DNA of 64,000 bases from Clostridium zeae (GCF_017312485.1 NZ_BMBA01000001.1:248001-312000); one strand, 5' to 3'; counted from the stretch's first letter, positions 45,493 through 55,275 are shown. The notes: generated by a model from the letters alone, not told the origin. Program-made: numbers and translations.

Positions 45493-46410
45493 ATGATACA
45501 CATAACGGACTTAAAAGAAAGCTTACCTTTATTCAAAGCCTTAAGCTCTGATATAAGGGTACAGATAATTGAACTTCTTTCAGAACATAAACAATTAAAT
45601 ATGAACGAATTAGCAGAAAAGCTTCAACTGACTAATGGTGCCGTAACAATGCACATAAAGAAATTAGAAGAATGCGGTTTAATAAAAACTAACACCTTGA
45701 CCGCAAAACATGGAATCCAAAAAATTTGTTATCTACATGAAGATAAATTCGTAATCGATATAGGAACACAAGATATAGAAAATTCCTATGAATTAGAAAT
45801 TGGAATAGGACACTATTCTTCTTATGAAATTTCCCCTACTTGCGGTATCGCTACTAAAGAAAAACTTGTTGGGGAAGTTGATAATCCTAGCTATTTTGCT
45901 GATCCAGAAAGAATTAATGCAGATATCTTATGGTTTACCAAAGGTTTTATCGAATATAGAATCCCAAATTATTTGAAACCAGGTCAAGAGTTTTCAGAAA
46001 TACAAATATCTATGGAAATAAGTTCTGAAGCACCAGGAAACTGCAATATTTGGCCTTCAGATATTCATTTCATATTAAATAATATAAATGTAGGTAGCTG
46101 GACTAGTCCTGGAGATTACGCTGATAGTAAAGGTATCTTAACTCCATCTTGGTGGTTCCCTAACTGGAATCAATACGGTTTACTTAAACTCTTAATAATC
46201 AACAAGTTCGGTACATTTATTGATGGTTTAAAAATATCAGATACTACAATAGAAGATATAAATTTAAATTATAAGAGCGATTTAATATTAAAAATGGCTG
46301 TTCCTGAAGAAACTAAACATGTAGGAGGCTTAACCATCTTCGGCAAAAACTTCGGAAACTATAATCAAGGTTTAAATGTAAGAGTTGTTTATGATATACC
46401 AATGCAGTAA
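45493..46410 (+). CDS. ArsR-type regulator with large C-terminal sensor-like domain
   Basis: A 305-residue protein. Residues about 8-85 form an ArsR winged helix (FKALSSDIRVQIIELLSEHKQ, then LTNGAVTMHIKKLEE). The remaining 220 residues have no metal-binding Cys/His cluster and look like a beta-rich domain with many aromatic residues (WPSDIHFILNN, TPSWWFPNWNQYG), as in carbohydrate-binding folds. Plain ArsR proteins are about 100 residues. The location, facing the GH43 arabinanase, suggests sensing of an arabinan product. RBS GAGGAG; ATG at 45493. Confidence 0.8.
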   Translation: MIHITDLKESLPLFKALSSDIRVQIIELLSEHKQLNMNELAEKLQLTNGAVTMHIKKLEECGLIKTNTLTAKHGIQKICYLHEDKFVIDIGTQDIENSYELEIGIGHYSSYEISPTCGIATKEKLVGEVDNPSYFADPERINADILWFTKGFIEYRIPNYLKPGQEFSEIQISMEISSEAPGNCNIWPSDIHFILNNINVGSWTSPGDYADSKGILTPSWWFPNWNQYGLLKLLIINKFGTFIDGLKISDTTIEDINLNYKSDLILKMAVPEETKHVGGLTIFGKNFGNYNQGLNVRVVYDIPMQ

Positions 46411-46417
46411 AATAATT

Positions 46418-46460
46418 AAAGCACGTAACATTCATATAAAATGAATTTACGTGCTTTTAA
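46418..46460. terminator. Bidirectional terminator
   Basis: Stem AAAGCACGTAA / TTACGTGCTTT between converging ArsR-type and GH43 genes. Confidence 0.85.
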
Positions 46461-46496
46461 AATACATATTAAATCATTTCTTGCTATATAAAAATT

Positions 46497-47909
46497 CTAT
46501 TTACTCATCTTTCCCCATATAGCTAGACCTTTTTTATTGATCCCAGTGAACACTAATGTTGATTTGTTGTTTTCCCAATCCCACGCCGGAAGAACCTTAC
46601 CTTCAAACCTATCTTCTTCATCATTTGATAAACTTATAGCAATATCGTTATCTCCTTCAACGTTCCATTTAGCATTATCTTTATCTATTTTCCCGTTAGA
46701 TTTAAAGGTATATTGTTCAGATGGTATTATATCATTATTATCCTTTGCTAATAATATAATATCCCATTGTCCAGCGATAGCATCCTTATATATTTTTTGT
46801 TCTTTTTCTCCTGCATATTTTTCTGGTGATACCATCGGCCAGCCATCTTTAGACCATTCAATTTTTCTTACATTTAGATAAAACCAATTCGGATCTTCTT
46901 CAGTTCTTATATGATGATAGATATAATAATCATCCCCATCCTTTAAAACTGAATTATGTCCAGGTGCTAACCAGCCTTCGCTTTCCCCAAATTTATAGCC
47001 CCCCATAATTTTATTTCCTACTTCATTTGGTTCTATTGTTGTGTCAGTCATATCGTTTCCGTTAATATCTAAATAAGGACCATTAATATTATCAGATCTT
47101 CCTACTCTAACATTGTAATCTTTCGATAACGAATCATAAGACTCAAATAAATAATATTTTTTCTGAGTATCACTGTATATTATATACGGTGCCTCAACAG
47201 CACCACTTACTAAGTTATTTCTAGAAGATATATTCTTGCCTTTATCTGAAGAATCAACTGGTTTTCCTGTATTCTTATCAAGCTTAACAATATATACTCC
47301 AGTCCAAAAAGAACCATAACTCATCCACATATCACCGTTTTTATCAAAGACTATATTAGGATCTATTGCGTTCATTTTTTCGCCTTCTTCAGTCTTTATA
47401 ACGCATCCCATATCCTCCCACGGTCCTTCTATTGTTTTACTTCTTTCTAGTCCTATATATGATTTATTCTTACCAAAGGAGGAGGCTGCATAATATAAAT
47501 AATAGTAATCTCCAACCTTAGTTACGTCTGGCGCCCATAACCCCTGAGCTCCAGTCCAATCATATGCACCAATTGGCACTCCTTCTAAGGCTTGACCAAC
47601 AAATTGCCAATTAATCATATCTTTAGATTTTCTAACCTGTATCCCAGGTGTTGCAGGTCCACCTACTCTAGCATCAGTAGAAAATACATAATAAGTATCA
47701 CCATCTTTGAAAACAGACGGATCATGGGTGTTTAAAGTTCCCCATTTACTTTTATCATTCATAGCCTCTACATCTCTAAGCTTCTCTTGTTTTATTCCAC
47801 TAGGGAAGGTTATATCTTTTAATGCTTTTTCTTTATTCAAACTAGAAGAACAGCCCACAAAGCTAATTAAAAAAATCAATGAAATTGTTATCTGAAAATA
47901 CCTTTTAAT
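46497..47909 (-). CDS. GH43 endo-1,5-alpha-L-arabinanase lipoprotein (probable ATT start)
   Basis: About 470 residues. From the ATT at 47909 the product begins with a lipoprotein signal (M)KRYFQITISLIFLISFVGC, Cys20 being the lipid-anchor residue. The GH43 five-blade propeller follows with catalytic Asp63 (THDPSVF), Asp183 (NAIDPNIVF) and Glu239 (GAVEAPYI), then a C-terminal beta domain (from about 365). Without the ATT the next start (TTG at 47879) cuts off the basic N-terminus and has no ribosome site; AAGGAGG lies 7 bases before ATT. It degrades arabinan outside the cell. Confidence 0.85.
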   Translation of the reverse strand: MKRYFQITISLIFLISFVGCSSSLNKEKALKDITFPSGIKQEKLRDVEAMNDKSKWGTLNTHDPSVFKDGDTYYVFSTDARVGGPATPGIQVRKSKDMINWQFVGQALEGVPIGAYDWTGAQGLWAPDVTKVGDYYYLYYAASSFGKNKSYIGLERSKTIEGPWEDMGCVIKTEEGEKMNAIDPNIVFDKNGDMWMSYGSFWTGVYIVKLDKNTGKPVDSSDKGKNISSRNNLVSGAVEAPYIIYSDTQKKYYLFESYDSLSKDYNVRVGRSDNINGPYLDINGNDMTDTTIEPNEVGNKIMGGYKFGESEGWLAPGHNSVLKDGDDYYIYHHIRTEEDPNWFYLNVRKIEWSKDGWPMVSPEKYAGEKEQKIYKDAIAGQWDIILLAKDNNDIIPSEQYTFKSNGKIDKDNAKWNVEGDNDIAISLSNDEEDRFEGKVLPAWDWENNKSTLVFTGINKKGLAIWGKMSK

Positions 47910-48027
47910 ATTAAAACCTCCTTATTTTGCGAGTGAATATTTTTTTACTGTATCTCTAAAAACTCATAAAGCAATTAAATTCCTTAGCGTAACTCACATA
48001 AAATCCTTATAGTTTCCTATGCAGTAA

Positions 48028-48072
48028 AATAGGATTTAGCACATCAATTTAACTTGTGCACTAAATCCTAAT
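48028..48072 (-). terminator. Terminator of the araNPQ-GH51 operon
   Basis: Stem AGGATTTAG-CACA (48031-48043) / TGTG-CA-CTAAATCCT (48055-48069); weak T tail on the minus strand. Confidence 0.65.
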
Positions 48073-48109
48073 TAGAGAATAATATTATGAAAATTATGTT
48101 TTACGCAAT

Positions 48110-49603
48110 TTATTGACAACTAATTCTTATCATATTCCATGATAATTTCGGAAGAACTATATTTAAACTACCTTCTCTGACTTCAGGAATATTTACATTT
48201 CTAGGTTTAACATTCTCAGGATTATCAAAAGTATTAGTAGCATTAAGGTCTGGACCATCTAATACAACATGTTCAATAACCTTTAAACCTCCAAATGATC
48301 TTAACTCTGCAGATAACTCTACATCTTCAGCTTGATCACAGTTAAGTGCAAATATAGTTATAGTATTGTCTTCTTTATTATAAGTAGCTGTAGATTGTAC
48401 AATTGGTATTTCACCATGTAAATTAGTTTCAAAAGTCGGTGCATCAAGCAAAACATTTAGCACTTCGCCTCTTCCATAAGTTGATACCTGTTGAAAAGGA
48501 TAAAAAGTAGTCTGCTTTAGAACTGGACCTCCTTTTTTTGTAAAGATAGGAGCTATAACATTAACTAATTGAGCAAGACAAGCTATTTTAACTCTATCTG
48601 CATGCTTAAGCAACGAACACATTAATCCTCCAAACACTAAAGCGTCTAATAAGGAATATATATCTTCTAGTATTGGCGGAGCAATCTCCCAATCAGTAAG
48701 TTTTATCTTCTTTTGATACCAAACATTCCATTCATCAAAAGAAAGATACATCGTTTTATTACTTCTCTTCTTTGCTTTTACATAGTCAGCCGTGCTCACA
48801 ATTGTATTAATAAACTTCTCCATATCTGCAAAGGATCCTAAGAAATCCTCAGTACTTCCAAAGTTTTCATAGTATCTATGGCAAGATATGTAATCAACTT
48901 GCTCATACAGATATTCTAAAACCGTTCTATCCCATTCTGGAAAAGTTGGTATCTCAGCATTTGAACTTCCGCAAGCAACAAGCTCAATAGTCGGGTCCAC
49001 CCATCTCATTATTTTCGCAGCTTCAAGAGCTTTTTTTCCATAATCATCAGCATTCAAGTGCCCTATTTGCCACGGTCCATCCATTTCGTTTCCTAAACAC
49101 CACAGCTTAAAATCGTATGGTTTTTCATGTCCGTTATTCTTTCTCAGTTCACTTAAATCTGTGCCACCTGGATGATTACAATACTCAACAAAGTAACCTG
49201 CATCTTGAGGTGTACCTGTACCTAAATTAACAGCTATCATTGGCTCTATGCTTGCTTTTTTTGCCCAATCCACAAATTCATCTATTCCTACTTCATTTGT
49301 TTCAGTAGTTCTCCAAGCATAGTCAAGTCTTCTTGGCCTATCTTCTTTAGGACCAATTCCATCTCTCCAGTTATAACCAGATACAAAATTTCCACCAGGA
49401 TATCTAACCATCGGAACTTTAAGCTCTTTTATTAACTCCATTACATCTTGTCTAAAGCCCTGCTCATCAGCTGTTGGATGATCAGGCTCATATATTCCCG
49501 TATAAACTGCTCTTCCCAGATGTTCTATGAAAGAAGCAAACATACGTGGATCTACTTCCGAAATCTTATAATTTTTGTCTACAAAGTATTTTACTTTTTT
49601 CAT
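48110..49603 (-). CDS. GH51 alpha-L-arabinofuranosidase
   Basis: A 497-residue cytoplasmic enzyme (no signal peptide). The catalytic acid/base is Glu173 in CLGNEMDG and the nucleophile Glu291 in LSFDEWNVW. It removes terminal arabinose from imported oligosaccharides. The ATG at 49603 follows AAAAGGAGCAAT. It is the fourth gene after araN, araP and araQ in the same direction and so is probably cotranscribed. Confidence 0.95.
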   Translation of the reverse strand: MKKVKYFVDKNYKISEVDPRMFASFIEHLGRAVYTGIYEPDHPTADEQGFRQDVMELIKELKVPMVRYPGGNFVSGYNWRDGIGPKEDRPRRLDYAWRTTETNEVGIDEFVDWAKKASIEPMIAVNLGTGTPQDAGYFVEYCNHPGGTDLSELRKNNGHEKPYDFKLWCLGNEMDGPWQIGHLNADDYGKKALEAAKIMRWVDPTIELVACGSSNAEIPTFPEWDRTVLEYLYEQVDYISCHRYYENFGSTEDFLGSFADMEKFINTIVSTADYVKAKKRSNKTMYLSFDEWNVWYQKKIKLTDWEIAPPILEDIYSLLDALVFGGLMCSLLKHADRVKIACLAQLVNVIAPIFTKKGGPVLKQTTFYPFQQVSTYGRGEVLNVLLDAPTFETNLHGEIPIVQSTATYNKEDNTITIFALNCDQAEDVELSAELRSFGGLKVIEHVVLDGPDLNATNTFDNPENVKPRNVNIPEVREGSLNIVLPKLSWNMIRISCQ

Positions 49604-49649
49604 AACTATTGCTCCTTTTTGCTTTAAATGCTGCTGCTATATGTTAAAG

Positions 49650-50537
49650 TTAACCTTTTACTCCACTTATTGCTACAGATTCTATAATCCATTTTTGGAA
49701 TATTATAAATACTATTATTATAGGAAGCATTGCAACTACTGACGCTGCCATTATTAGCGGGTAATCAGTTTGTATTGCATATGTTGCATTAAATGATTGT
49801 ATAACAGTTTGAATAGTCATTTTTTCTGGTGTACTTATATATATTGCAGGCGCTAAGAAATCGTTCCATATTCCCATAAACCAAAGTATTATCTGAGCTG
49901 ATAAAGCTGGACCAGTAAGAGGGAATATTATTTTATAATATATTTTGAAGAAGGAACATCCATCTATCTTAGCTGCATCTATGATGTCATTAGGAATTCC
50001 TTGGATGTATTGTCTTAAGAAGAATATCATTGTAACATTACCAAACAAACCTGGCACTATAAGAGGTAATAACGAATCTACCCATCCAATTTTAGAAAAG
50101 AAAACAAATTGAGGTATCATTACAACTGGAAAAGGTATCATCATAGTACCCAATAAAGCTAAAAATATCTTATTTTTATGAGGAAAATTTAACTTAGCAA
50201 AACTAAAAGCAGCAAGACTTGATGTAAATGTACCTACTACAGTTACAGTTATACCAACCTTTAAACTGTTAATGAATCCACTTAGTAAAGGTCCCTTTTC
50301 CCATATTTCAGAGTACTTTCCCCATACAAAAGGTTTTGGTATCCAAACCGGTGGTAATTGGAATACTTGAAGCTTCTCTTTTACAGAAGTAGAAACCATC
50401 CAAAGTAGTGGCACAATCATCACTAGTGATCCAGCTAACAATATAAGAAAAATAATTATATTAGCTAACTGAGTTCTTCTTCTCATTCCTGACATCTCAT
50501 ATTTGGGTTTCTTTTTTGTTATTTCAGTATTTAGCAT
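49650..50537 (-). CDS. araQ: Arabino-oligosaccharide ABC permease AraQ (MalG-like)
   Basis: A 295-residue inner-membrane permease with six helices. The ATPase contact loop is IDAAKIDGCSFFKIYYKII (about 200-218). The basic N-terminus MLNTEITKKKPKYEMS is in the cytoplasm. ATG at 50537 after AAAGAGGTGAT. Partner of AraP; together with AraN it makes a CUT1-type importer. No ATPase gene is in the locus, as with Bacillus araNPQ, where MsmX serves. Confidence 0.92.
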   Translation of the reverse strand: MLNTEITKKKPKYEMSGMRRRTQLANIIIFLILLAGSLVMIVPLLWMVSTSVKEKLQVFQLPPVWIPKPFVWGKYSEIWEKGPLLSGFINSLKVGITVTVVGTFTSSLAAFSFAKLNFPHKNKIFLALLGTMMIPFPVVMIPQFVFFSKIGWVDSLLPLIVPGLFGNVTMIFFLRQYIQGIPNDIIDAAKIDGCSFFKIYYKIIFPLTGPALSAQIILWFMGIWNDFLAPAIYISTPEKMTIQTVIQSFNATYAIQTDYPLIMAASVVAMLPIIIVFIIFQKWIIESVAISGVKG

Positions 50538-50556
50538 TTATATCACCTCTTTCTTG

Positions 50557-51444
50557 TTAGCTCTCAAAGAATGTATCATTGTTTCTGAATTGAATTAAAG
50601 TAACGATAAATATGAATATTGCAAGAAGCCACGCAACAGCACATGCATATCCCATTTGATAATTTTTAAACGCCTTGTCCCATAAATAATAAACCACGGT
50701 AGCAGCACTATAATTAACTCCACCATTATCTGTCATTATCATTGGTTCAACAAACATTTGTGATCCACCTATTATCCCTGTAATAACCATATAAAAAGTA
50801 ACCGGTTTTAATAGAGGAATTGTAATATATTTAAATATATTGAAAGAAGTTGCTCCATCAAGTTGAGCTGCTTCATAATAGTCTTTTGAAATGCTTTGTA
50901 TACCAGCTAGATATAAAAGCATTGATCCTCCTAAGCCTTTCCATATAGCCATACCAATTATCGCTGGCTTAACAGTAGCTTCGTTATACAACCAGTTTGG
51001 CCCTTTTATATGGAACCAGCCTTCTAATAATTGATTTAACAAACCATAGTCTCCGTTATATACCCATCTCCATAAAATAGATACAGCCGCAACAGAAGAT
51101 ATAACAGGTATATAATAAATTACTCTAAAAGCTTTCACTCCGAATATCTTTCTATTCATCATAAGCGCTAAGGCTAAAGCTAAAATTAGTCCGATAGGAA
51201 TACCAATCATCATAAATAATGTATTAAAAAGTGCTCTCCAAAAATTAACATCATTAAACATATCTTTAAAGTTCTGAAGTCCTACAAAATGTATATCACC
51301 TATTGAGCTCCAATCAGTGAATCCTGCATAAAGCGAAAACATTAACGGGCCAAAGGCAAAAAGGAAAAAACCAAGAACTGGTGCAAGAACAAACAATAGA
51401 CCTGCTTTACGCTCTTTAGCATAATAGTCTGATTTTATAGCCAT
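50557..51444 (-). CDS. araP: Arabino-oligosaccharide ABC permease AraP (MalF-like)
   Basis: A 295-residue permease with six helices; EAA loop YYEAAQLDGATSFNIFKYITI. It lacks the extended MalF loop and so matches the short CUT1 type. The ATG at 51444 follows AGGTGGTGG. It is between araN (139 bp upstream) and araQ (19 bp downstream). Confidence 0.92.
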   Translation of the reverse strand: MAIKSDYYAKERKAGLLFVLAPVLGFFLFAFGPLMFSLYAGFTDWSSIGDIHFVGLQNFKDMFNDVNFWRALFNTLFMMIGIPIGLILALALALMMNRKIFGVKAFRVIYYIPVISSVAAVSILWRWVYNGDYGLLNQLLEGWFHIKGPNWLYNEATVKPAIIGMAIWKGLGGSMLLYLAGIQSISKDYYEAAQLDGATSFNIFKYITIPLLKPVTFYMVITGIIGGSQMFVEPMIMTDNGGVNYSAATVVYYLWDKAFKNYQMGYACAVAWLLAIFIFIVTLIQFRNNDTFFES

Positions 51445-51582
51445 GATTCCACCACCTATTATTATATTAATTACCGCGCTTACCTTATTATTTCTAGCTA
51501 TTTTTTAGATTTAAGTACTTAATCTTTATCTATTGAAGAAGAATAATAATCTCTTCTACAATAGATAAATGATTAATTTCAA

Positions 51583-52953
51583 TTATTTCTTCTTTTCTTT
51601 CTTTTCTCTTTCAATTGCTTTGTCTAAAAGTTCTTGCATCTTAGGTTGAACTTCCTTACAATATGCTGCCGCTGTCTTCTTACCATCTAAAACTGGTTGA
51701 ATTCCTTCAAAGAATTTATTGATCCATTCAGCATTATAAGTATATTCTGCTGGCATTGATCTACCAGTGTTTTCAATTATATTTAAGAATTCTGCCTTGT
51801 TTTCTGGTTGAATATCTTTGTTATTTACATATTCATTTTTAGCCATTGACATCAAGTTTGGCACTTGAATTTGCATATCAGAAACCATCTTATTAGCATC
51901 TTTATCAGTTGATAAGAATATTGCTAAGTTAACTGCTTCTTGTGGGTGTTTTGTATTTGCTCCAACTGCGAATCCAACTGATCCAAGCCATGTTGCAGAT
52001 TTTCCAGTTGCCGGACTTGCTGGATATGGTATTATATCATATTTGAATGGTAGATCTTTAAATGCAGCTATATCCCATGGTGCAACAGCAAAGAATGCTA
52101 ATTGTCCCTTTATCCATCTTTGATAAGTATCTAATGTTTGACCTTCTGCTGAAGATGGTGTTATCTTATTTACATTTGTTTGATCAGCGAAGAATTGTAA
52201 CGCTTCAGCAAATTTAGGATCATCAACGGTTACTTTTGTCTTTGATTCATCTAAGAAATCAGCACCATTACTCCATACAAAACTTTGAAGTGTCCAGTTA
52301 ACATTTAATCCAGTTCCCCATTGATCATTCTTACCATCACCGTTTGTATCCTTAGTAAGCTTTTTGCAAACATCTATCCATTCTTGCCATGTATAAGGCT
52401 TAGTTTTATCTGGAAGAGGAATTCCAGCCTTTATAAACATGTCCTTGTTGTATCCAAAGCCGAAAGGTCCTATATCCTTAGGTAAAGCATATTGATCTCC
52501 TTGACCAATCTTTTCACCATCATATTTATATTTCGCAAGTCCTTTTGGCCATATATCAGATAAATCTAATATTTTAGCTTCTTCTGCCTTTTTAAGATAA
52601 GGTGTCATATCTAATATGTTCCCTGAATTAACCCAAGCTTTTACATCTCCTGGATTCATGTATAGTACGTCAGGTAGTTTCTTTGATGCCATTGAAGCTT
52701 GCATTTTTTGCCCATACTGATCTGCTGTTGTTGAAACTATCTTAACCTTTACATTAGGATATTTAGTTTCAAATTTCTTTATTACTTGATCAAAAACCTT
52801 AGTTTCTTGTGGTTGTCCATAACACATCCAAGTAAGTTCGATTTTTCCATCAGCTGAAGCAGTATCTTTCTTATTTCCACAACCTACAAATACTGACGCT
52901 ACTACTACTGCAGTAATAAGAATTGACATTATTTTCTTTGATCTCTTTAACAT
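51583..52953 (-). CDS. araN: Arabino-oligosaccharide-binding lipoprotein AraN
   Basis: A 456-residue solute-binding protein. A lipobox VFVGC (Cys25) follows a basic, hydrophobic signal. The mature domain has ELTWMCYG and the family 1 signature [14 protein letters not shown]. It captures oligosaccharides outside the membrane for AraP-AraQ. The ATG at 52953 follows AAGGGGGAGAA. First gene of the operon; a 1-kb control region precedes it. Confidence 0.92.
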   Translation of the reverse strand: MLKRSKKIMSILITAVVVASVFVGCGNKKDTASADGKIELTWMCYGQPQETKVFDQVIKKFETKYPNVKVKIVSTTADQYGQKMQASMASKKLPDVLYMNPGDVKAWVNSGNILDMTPYLKKAEEAKILDLSDIWPKGLAKYKYDGEKIGQGDQYALPKDIGPFGFGYNKDMFIKAGIPLPDKTKPYTWQEWIDVCKKLTKDTNGDGKNDQWGTGLNVNWTLQSFVWSNGADFLDESKTKVTVDDPKFAEALQFFADQTNVNKITPSSAEGQTLDTYQRWIKGQLAFFAVAPWDIAAFKDLPFKYDIIPYPASPATGKSATWLGSVGFAVGANTKHPQEAVNLAIFLSTDKDANKMVSDMQIQVPNLMSMAKNEYVNNKDIQPENKAEFLNIIENTGRSMPAEYTYNAEWINKFFEGIQPVLDGKKTAAAYCKEVQPKMQELLDKAIEREKKEKKK

Positions 52954-53180
52954 ACATTCTCCCCCTTGATAGTTTTAAACGTAGAATTTTAATGATTTGT
53001 AAAATTATTTAGTTTAGGCCTATACTTTCATGAGTTTAAAGCTTTTAACTCATTTTTCTTTTGTTTTAATATTATGTGAAATAATATTAGGCTTGTCTTT
53101 ATTTTTCCTACTTTTTAAACATAAAAAGTCGAAAAACATTTTGTACTTTCAAATTTTTCAATTTTAGTGTATAATTTTCT

Positions 53181-53194
53181 AGTAAACATTTTCA
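53181..53194 (-). promoter_or_regulatory. Possible cre site in the araN leader
   Basis: TGAAAATGTTTACT resembles the catabolite-response element (two mismatches to a TGAAARCGTTTWCA form). It lies about 70 bp downstream of the promoter at 53260-53289, where CcpA would act as a roadblock. Confidence 0.35.
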
Positions 53195-53259
53195 TTTTCG
53201 TTAAAAAAAATATTTATTTTTTCACTATTATTGTTTTTTCATTTGTTCGTTCCTTGATT

Positions 53260-53289
53260 ATATTATAACTCGTATAAATATTAAGTCAA
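53260..53289 (-). promoter_or_regulatory. Proximal promoter of araN
   Basis: TTGACT (53289-53284), 18-bp spacer, TAATAT (53265-53260). It would give a leader of about 300 nt to araN. A near-palindrome GTATTAAACCT (53340-53350) / AGGTTAATAC (53361-53370) lies about 60 bp upstream. Confidence 0.6.
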
Positions 53290-53299
53290 TGCTTTATTT

Positions 53300-53733
53300 T
53301 AAATTTATTTAAAATATTTTATATTATATTAAATCAACTGTATTAAACCTTTACTCGAACAGGTTAATACAAGCTTTAAAGCATATTTAGTTTACATCAT
53401 ATTAAATATAATCTCCTTAAATTATATCTTTTTTGTACAAAAAGTCTTTTCAAATTCAGTGATCACGCCTTAATTTCTCGAATTATCAAAAAAATATGAA
53501 TCAGTTTAAAATATTCTAAAAAGAAATCAGGATATACTTTAAACTTTATTGAATTAATAGAATACAATTTAATATAAAAACTGTTTTTTAAGACTTTGGC
53601 AGGTACACATTACAGAATTATAAGATAAATGTATATCAGAACTCACTAAATATATGATGTGGCGATAATAAATCATAACCTTGCACCACATTAAATTTAT
53701 TATATCCAAAGATATATTTGTACGGACATTTAT
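53300..53733 (-). other. Untranslated stretch between the two araN promoters
   Basis: Transcript from the distal promoter would include a hairpin GATGTGG / CCACATT (near 53656-53694), a stem AGTTTAAA / TTTAAACT (near 53500-53545) followed by T-rich sequence, and a perfect palindrome TTTTTGTACAAAAA (53429-53442). No ORF with a ribosome site. Confidence 0.4.
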
Positions 53734-53768
53734 ACTATTAATATTACAGCATTGAGCATACAAGTCAA
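53716..53768 (-). promoter_or_regulatory. AraR-controlled distal promoter upstream of araN
   Basis: TTGACT (53768-53763), 16-bp spacer, TAATAT (53746-53741), then the AraR box ATTTGTACGGACATTT (53716-53731) over the expected start site. This arrangement matches the araA promoter. It is about 780 nt before araN and no convincing ORF follows it. Confidence 0.65.
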
Positions 53769-53944
53769 TAATTTTTAAGAAAATATTTTACATTTTTATT
53801 TAATTATACGTTTTCATTATATATTAACTTAAAGCATATACTATTTTATGTTATTTAATTAGAACTTAAAAGCTTAATTATATATTATTTTAAATTTAAC
53901 TTTATCATTTTCATACTAGTTTTATACACAAATAACCAGTAAAG

Positions 53945-53985
53945 CAAAAAAATAAGGAGAAATATAAATTTCCTCCCCACCTTGC
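53945..53985 (-). terminator. Terminator of the methyltransferase operon
   Basis: Stem GGAGAAAT / ATTTCCTCC, followed on the minus strand by TTATTTTTTTGC. Confidence 0.75.
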
Positions 53986-53987
53986 TT

Positions 53988-54623
53988 TCATATACTCTTT
54001 TTACACATACATCTTAACCAATTCTTATCTTCGATCAAGTCAGTTTCTATCTTTTCAAAACCTACATCCTTTAACAAAATCTCTAGTTCATTAGAACTAA
54101 ATATATTCATACTCCCTAATTCCTCAAACTTTTCATTTCTATCTTTAAACTTATCACTTCTATACATTTCATTTATAATTACAAATGTTCCCCCAATTTT
54201 TAATATTCTTTTTATCTCTTTAAAAGAATCCTTAATATCTGGCCAAAAATATACTGTCTCTATAGCAGTAATTAAATCAAATTTTTCATTTTTAAACGGG
54301 ATACTTTCAACCGTTCCCTGGAATATTTCCACTTTATTTTCATCAATATATTTTCTATTTAAACCAATAGACCATTTAACACAATCATCTGAATAATCCA
54401 TACCATAGACTTTTCCACTCTCAACCTTTTCCGCTAATCGATTTACTGTTTTTCCTCCTCCACAGCCAACATCTAAAATAACAAAATTATTATTTATATC
54501 AACTTTATCAAGTCCCCAAGTAGTGAGATTATAATGGCCTTCATTCATATTTTCAACAACTATTTTCCCTACATCACCAGTAGGCTTTCTACATTGATCC
54601 AATCTTCTAGCAATCTCGCTCAT
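53988..54623 (-). CDS. Class I SAM-dependent methyltransferase
   Basis: A 211-residue methyltransferase of the Methyltransf_11/25 type. The SAM site is VILDVGCGGGKTVNRLA (about 45-61), followed by YGMDYSDDCV and FDLITAIETVYFW. The substrate cannot be read from the sequence. The start is set by AAAGGGTG before the ATG at 54623. It is last in an operon with a nitroreductase and a GNAT protein. Confidence 0.88.
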   Translation of the reverse strand: MSEIARRLDQCRKPTGDVGKIVVENMNEGHYNLTTWGLDKVDINNNFVILDVGCGGGKTVNRLAEKVESGKVYGMDYSDDCVKWSIGLNRKYIDENKVEIFQGTVESIPFKNEKFDLITAIETVYFWPDIKDSFKEIKRILKIGGTFVIINEMYRSDKFKDRNEKFEELGSMNIFSSNELEILLKDVGFEKIETDLIEDKNWLRCMCKKSI

Positions 54624-54672
54624 ATACAACACCCTTTCTAATTTACTAGCCTCTAAAGTGTTTCATCTTTAT

Positions 54673-55275
54673 CTATAAAGTTTTCAATATAACTTCTTCC
54701 AGGTCTATTCTTGGTCTTGCAATAGGTTCCTCATCAGGATAACCAACCGGAAGCAATGCTACAACTTCATATCTATCCTCTAGTTTCAACATTCTTTTCA
54801 CCTTAACAACATCAAACAATCTTATCCAACAACTCCCTAATCCTAAATCAACTGCTTTTAGCACCACATGTTCTAATGAAATACCAGCATTAAGATATAA
54901 GTACGCCATTAACGTAGAATCATCCCATTCACTTCTCTTCTTGTTATACTCTATCACAGCTTTTTCTTGTTCGCTAAGTTTAGAAAAATCTATTTCATCA
55001 ATCTTAGAAGCATTTGAAAGCTTATATGTTTTTTTGTCTACACAGCAAACTAATACCAAAGGAGCTTTTGACACAAACGGTACAGATGTGCATTCTCCAA
55101 GTTCTTTTATCATTTCATCACTCTTAACAATTACATATCTTACCGGTTGCTTATTCGATCCAGAAGGAGCTAGTCTCGCTGCTTCTATTAATTCATTTAT
55201 TGTAGAATCAGAAATTTTTTCAGCTTTAAACTTTCTAATACTTCTTCTTTCTTTTAATATTCTTTCCATGTTCAT
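54673..55275 (-). CDS. Nitroreductase-family FMN oxidoreductase
   Basis: A 200-residue flavoprotein of the nitroreductase superfamily. The FMN-binding RRSIRKFK and LAPSGSNKQP near the N-terminus, and GLGSCWIRLFD plus LPVGYPDEEP near the end, are typical. Reduces nitro-compounds, quinones or flavins. ATG at 55275 after GAGGAGAT. Middle gene of a three-gene operon. Confidence 0.9.
   Translation of the reverse strand: MNMERILKERRSIRKFKAEKISDSTINELIEAARLAPSGSNKQPVRYVIVKSDEMIKELGECTSVPFVSKAPLVLVCCVDKKTYKLSNASKIDEIDFSKLSEQEKAVIEYNKKRSEWDDSTLMAYLYLNAGISLEHVVLKAVDLGLGSCWIRLFDVVKVKRMLKLEDRYEVVALLPVGYPDEEPIARPRIDLEEVILKTL

Noticed and set aside
53569-53763. 64-codon minus ORF upstream of araN
   Set aside because: It begins inside the -35 region of the distal promoter, has no ribosome site, and its residues (many Cys, Ile, Tyr) look like translated AT-rich noncoding DNA.
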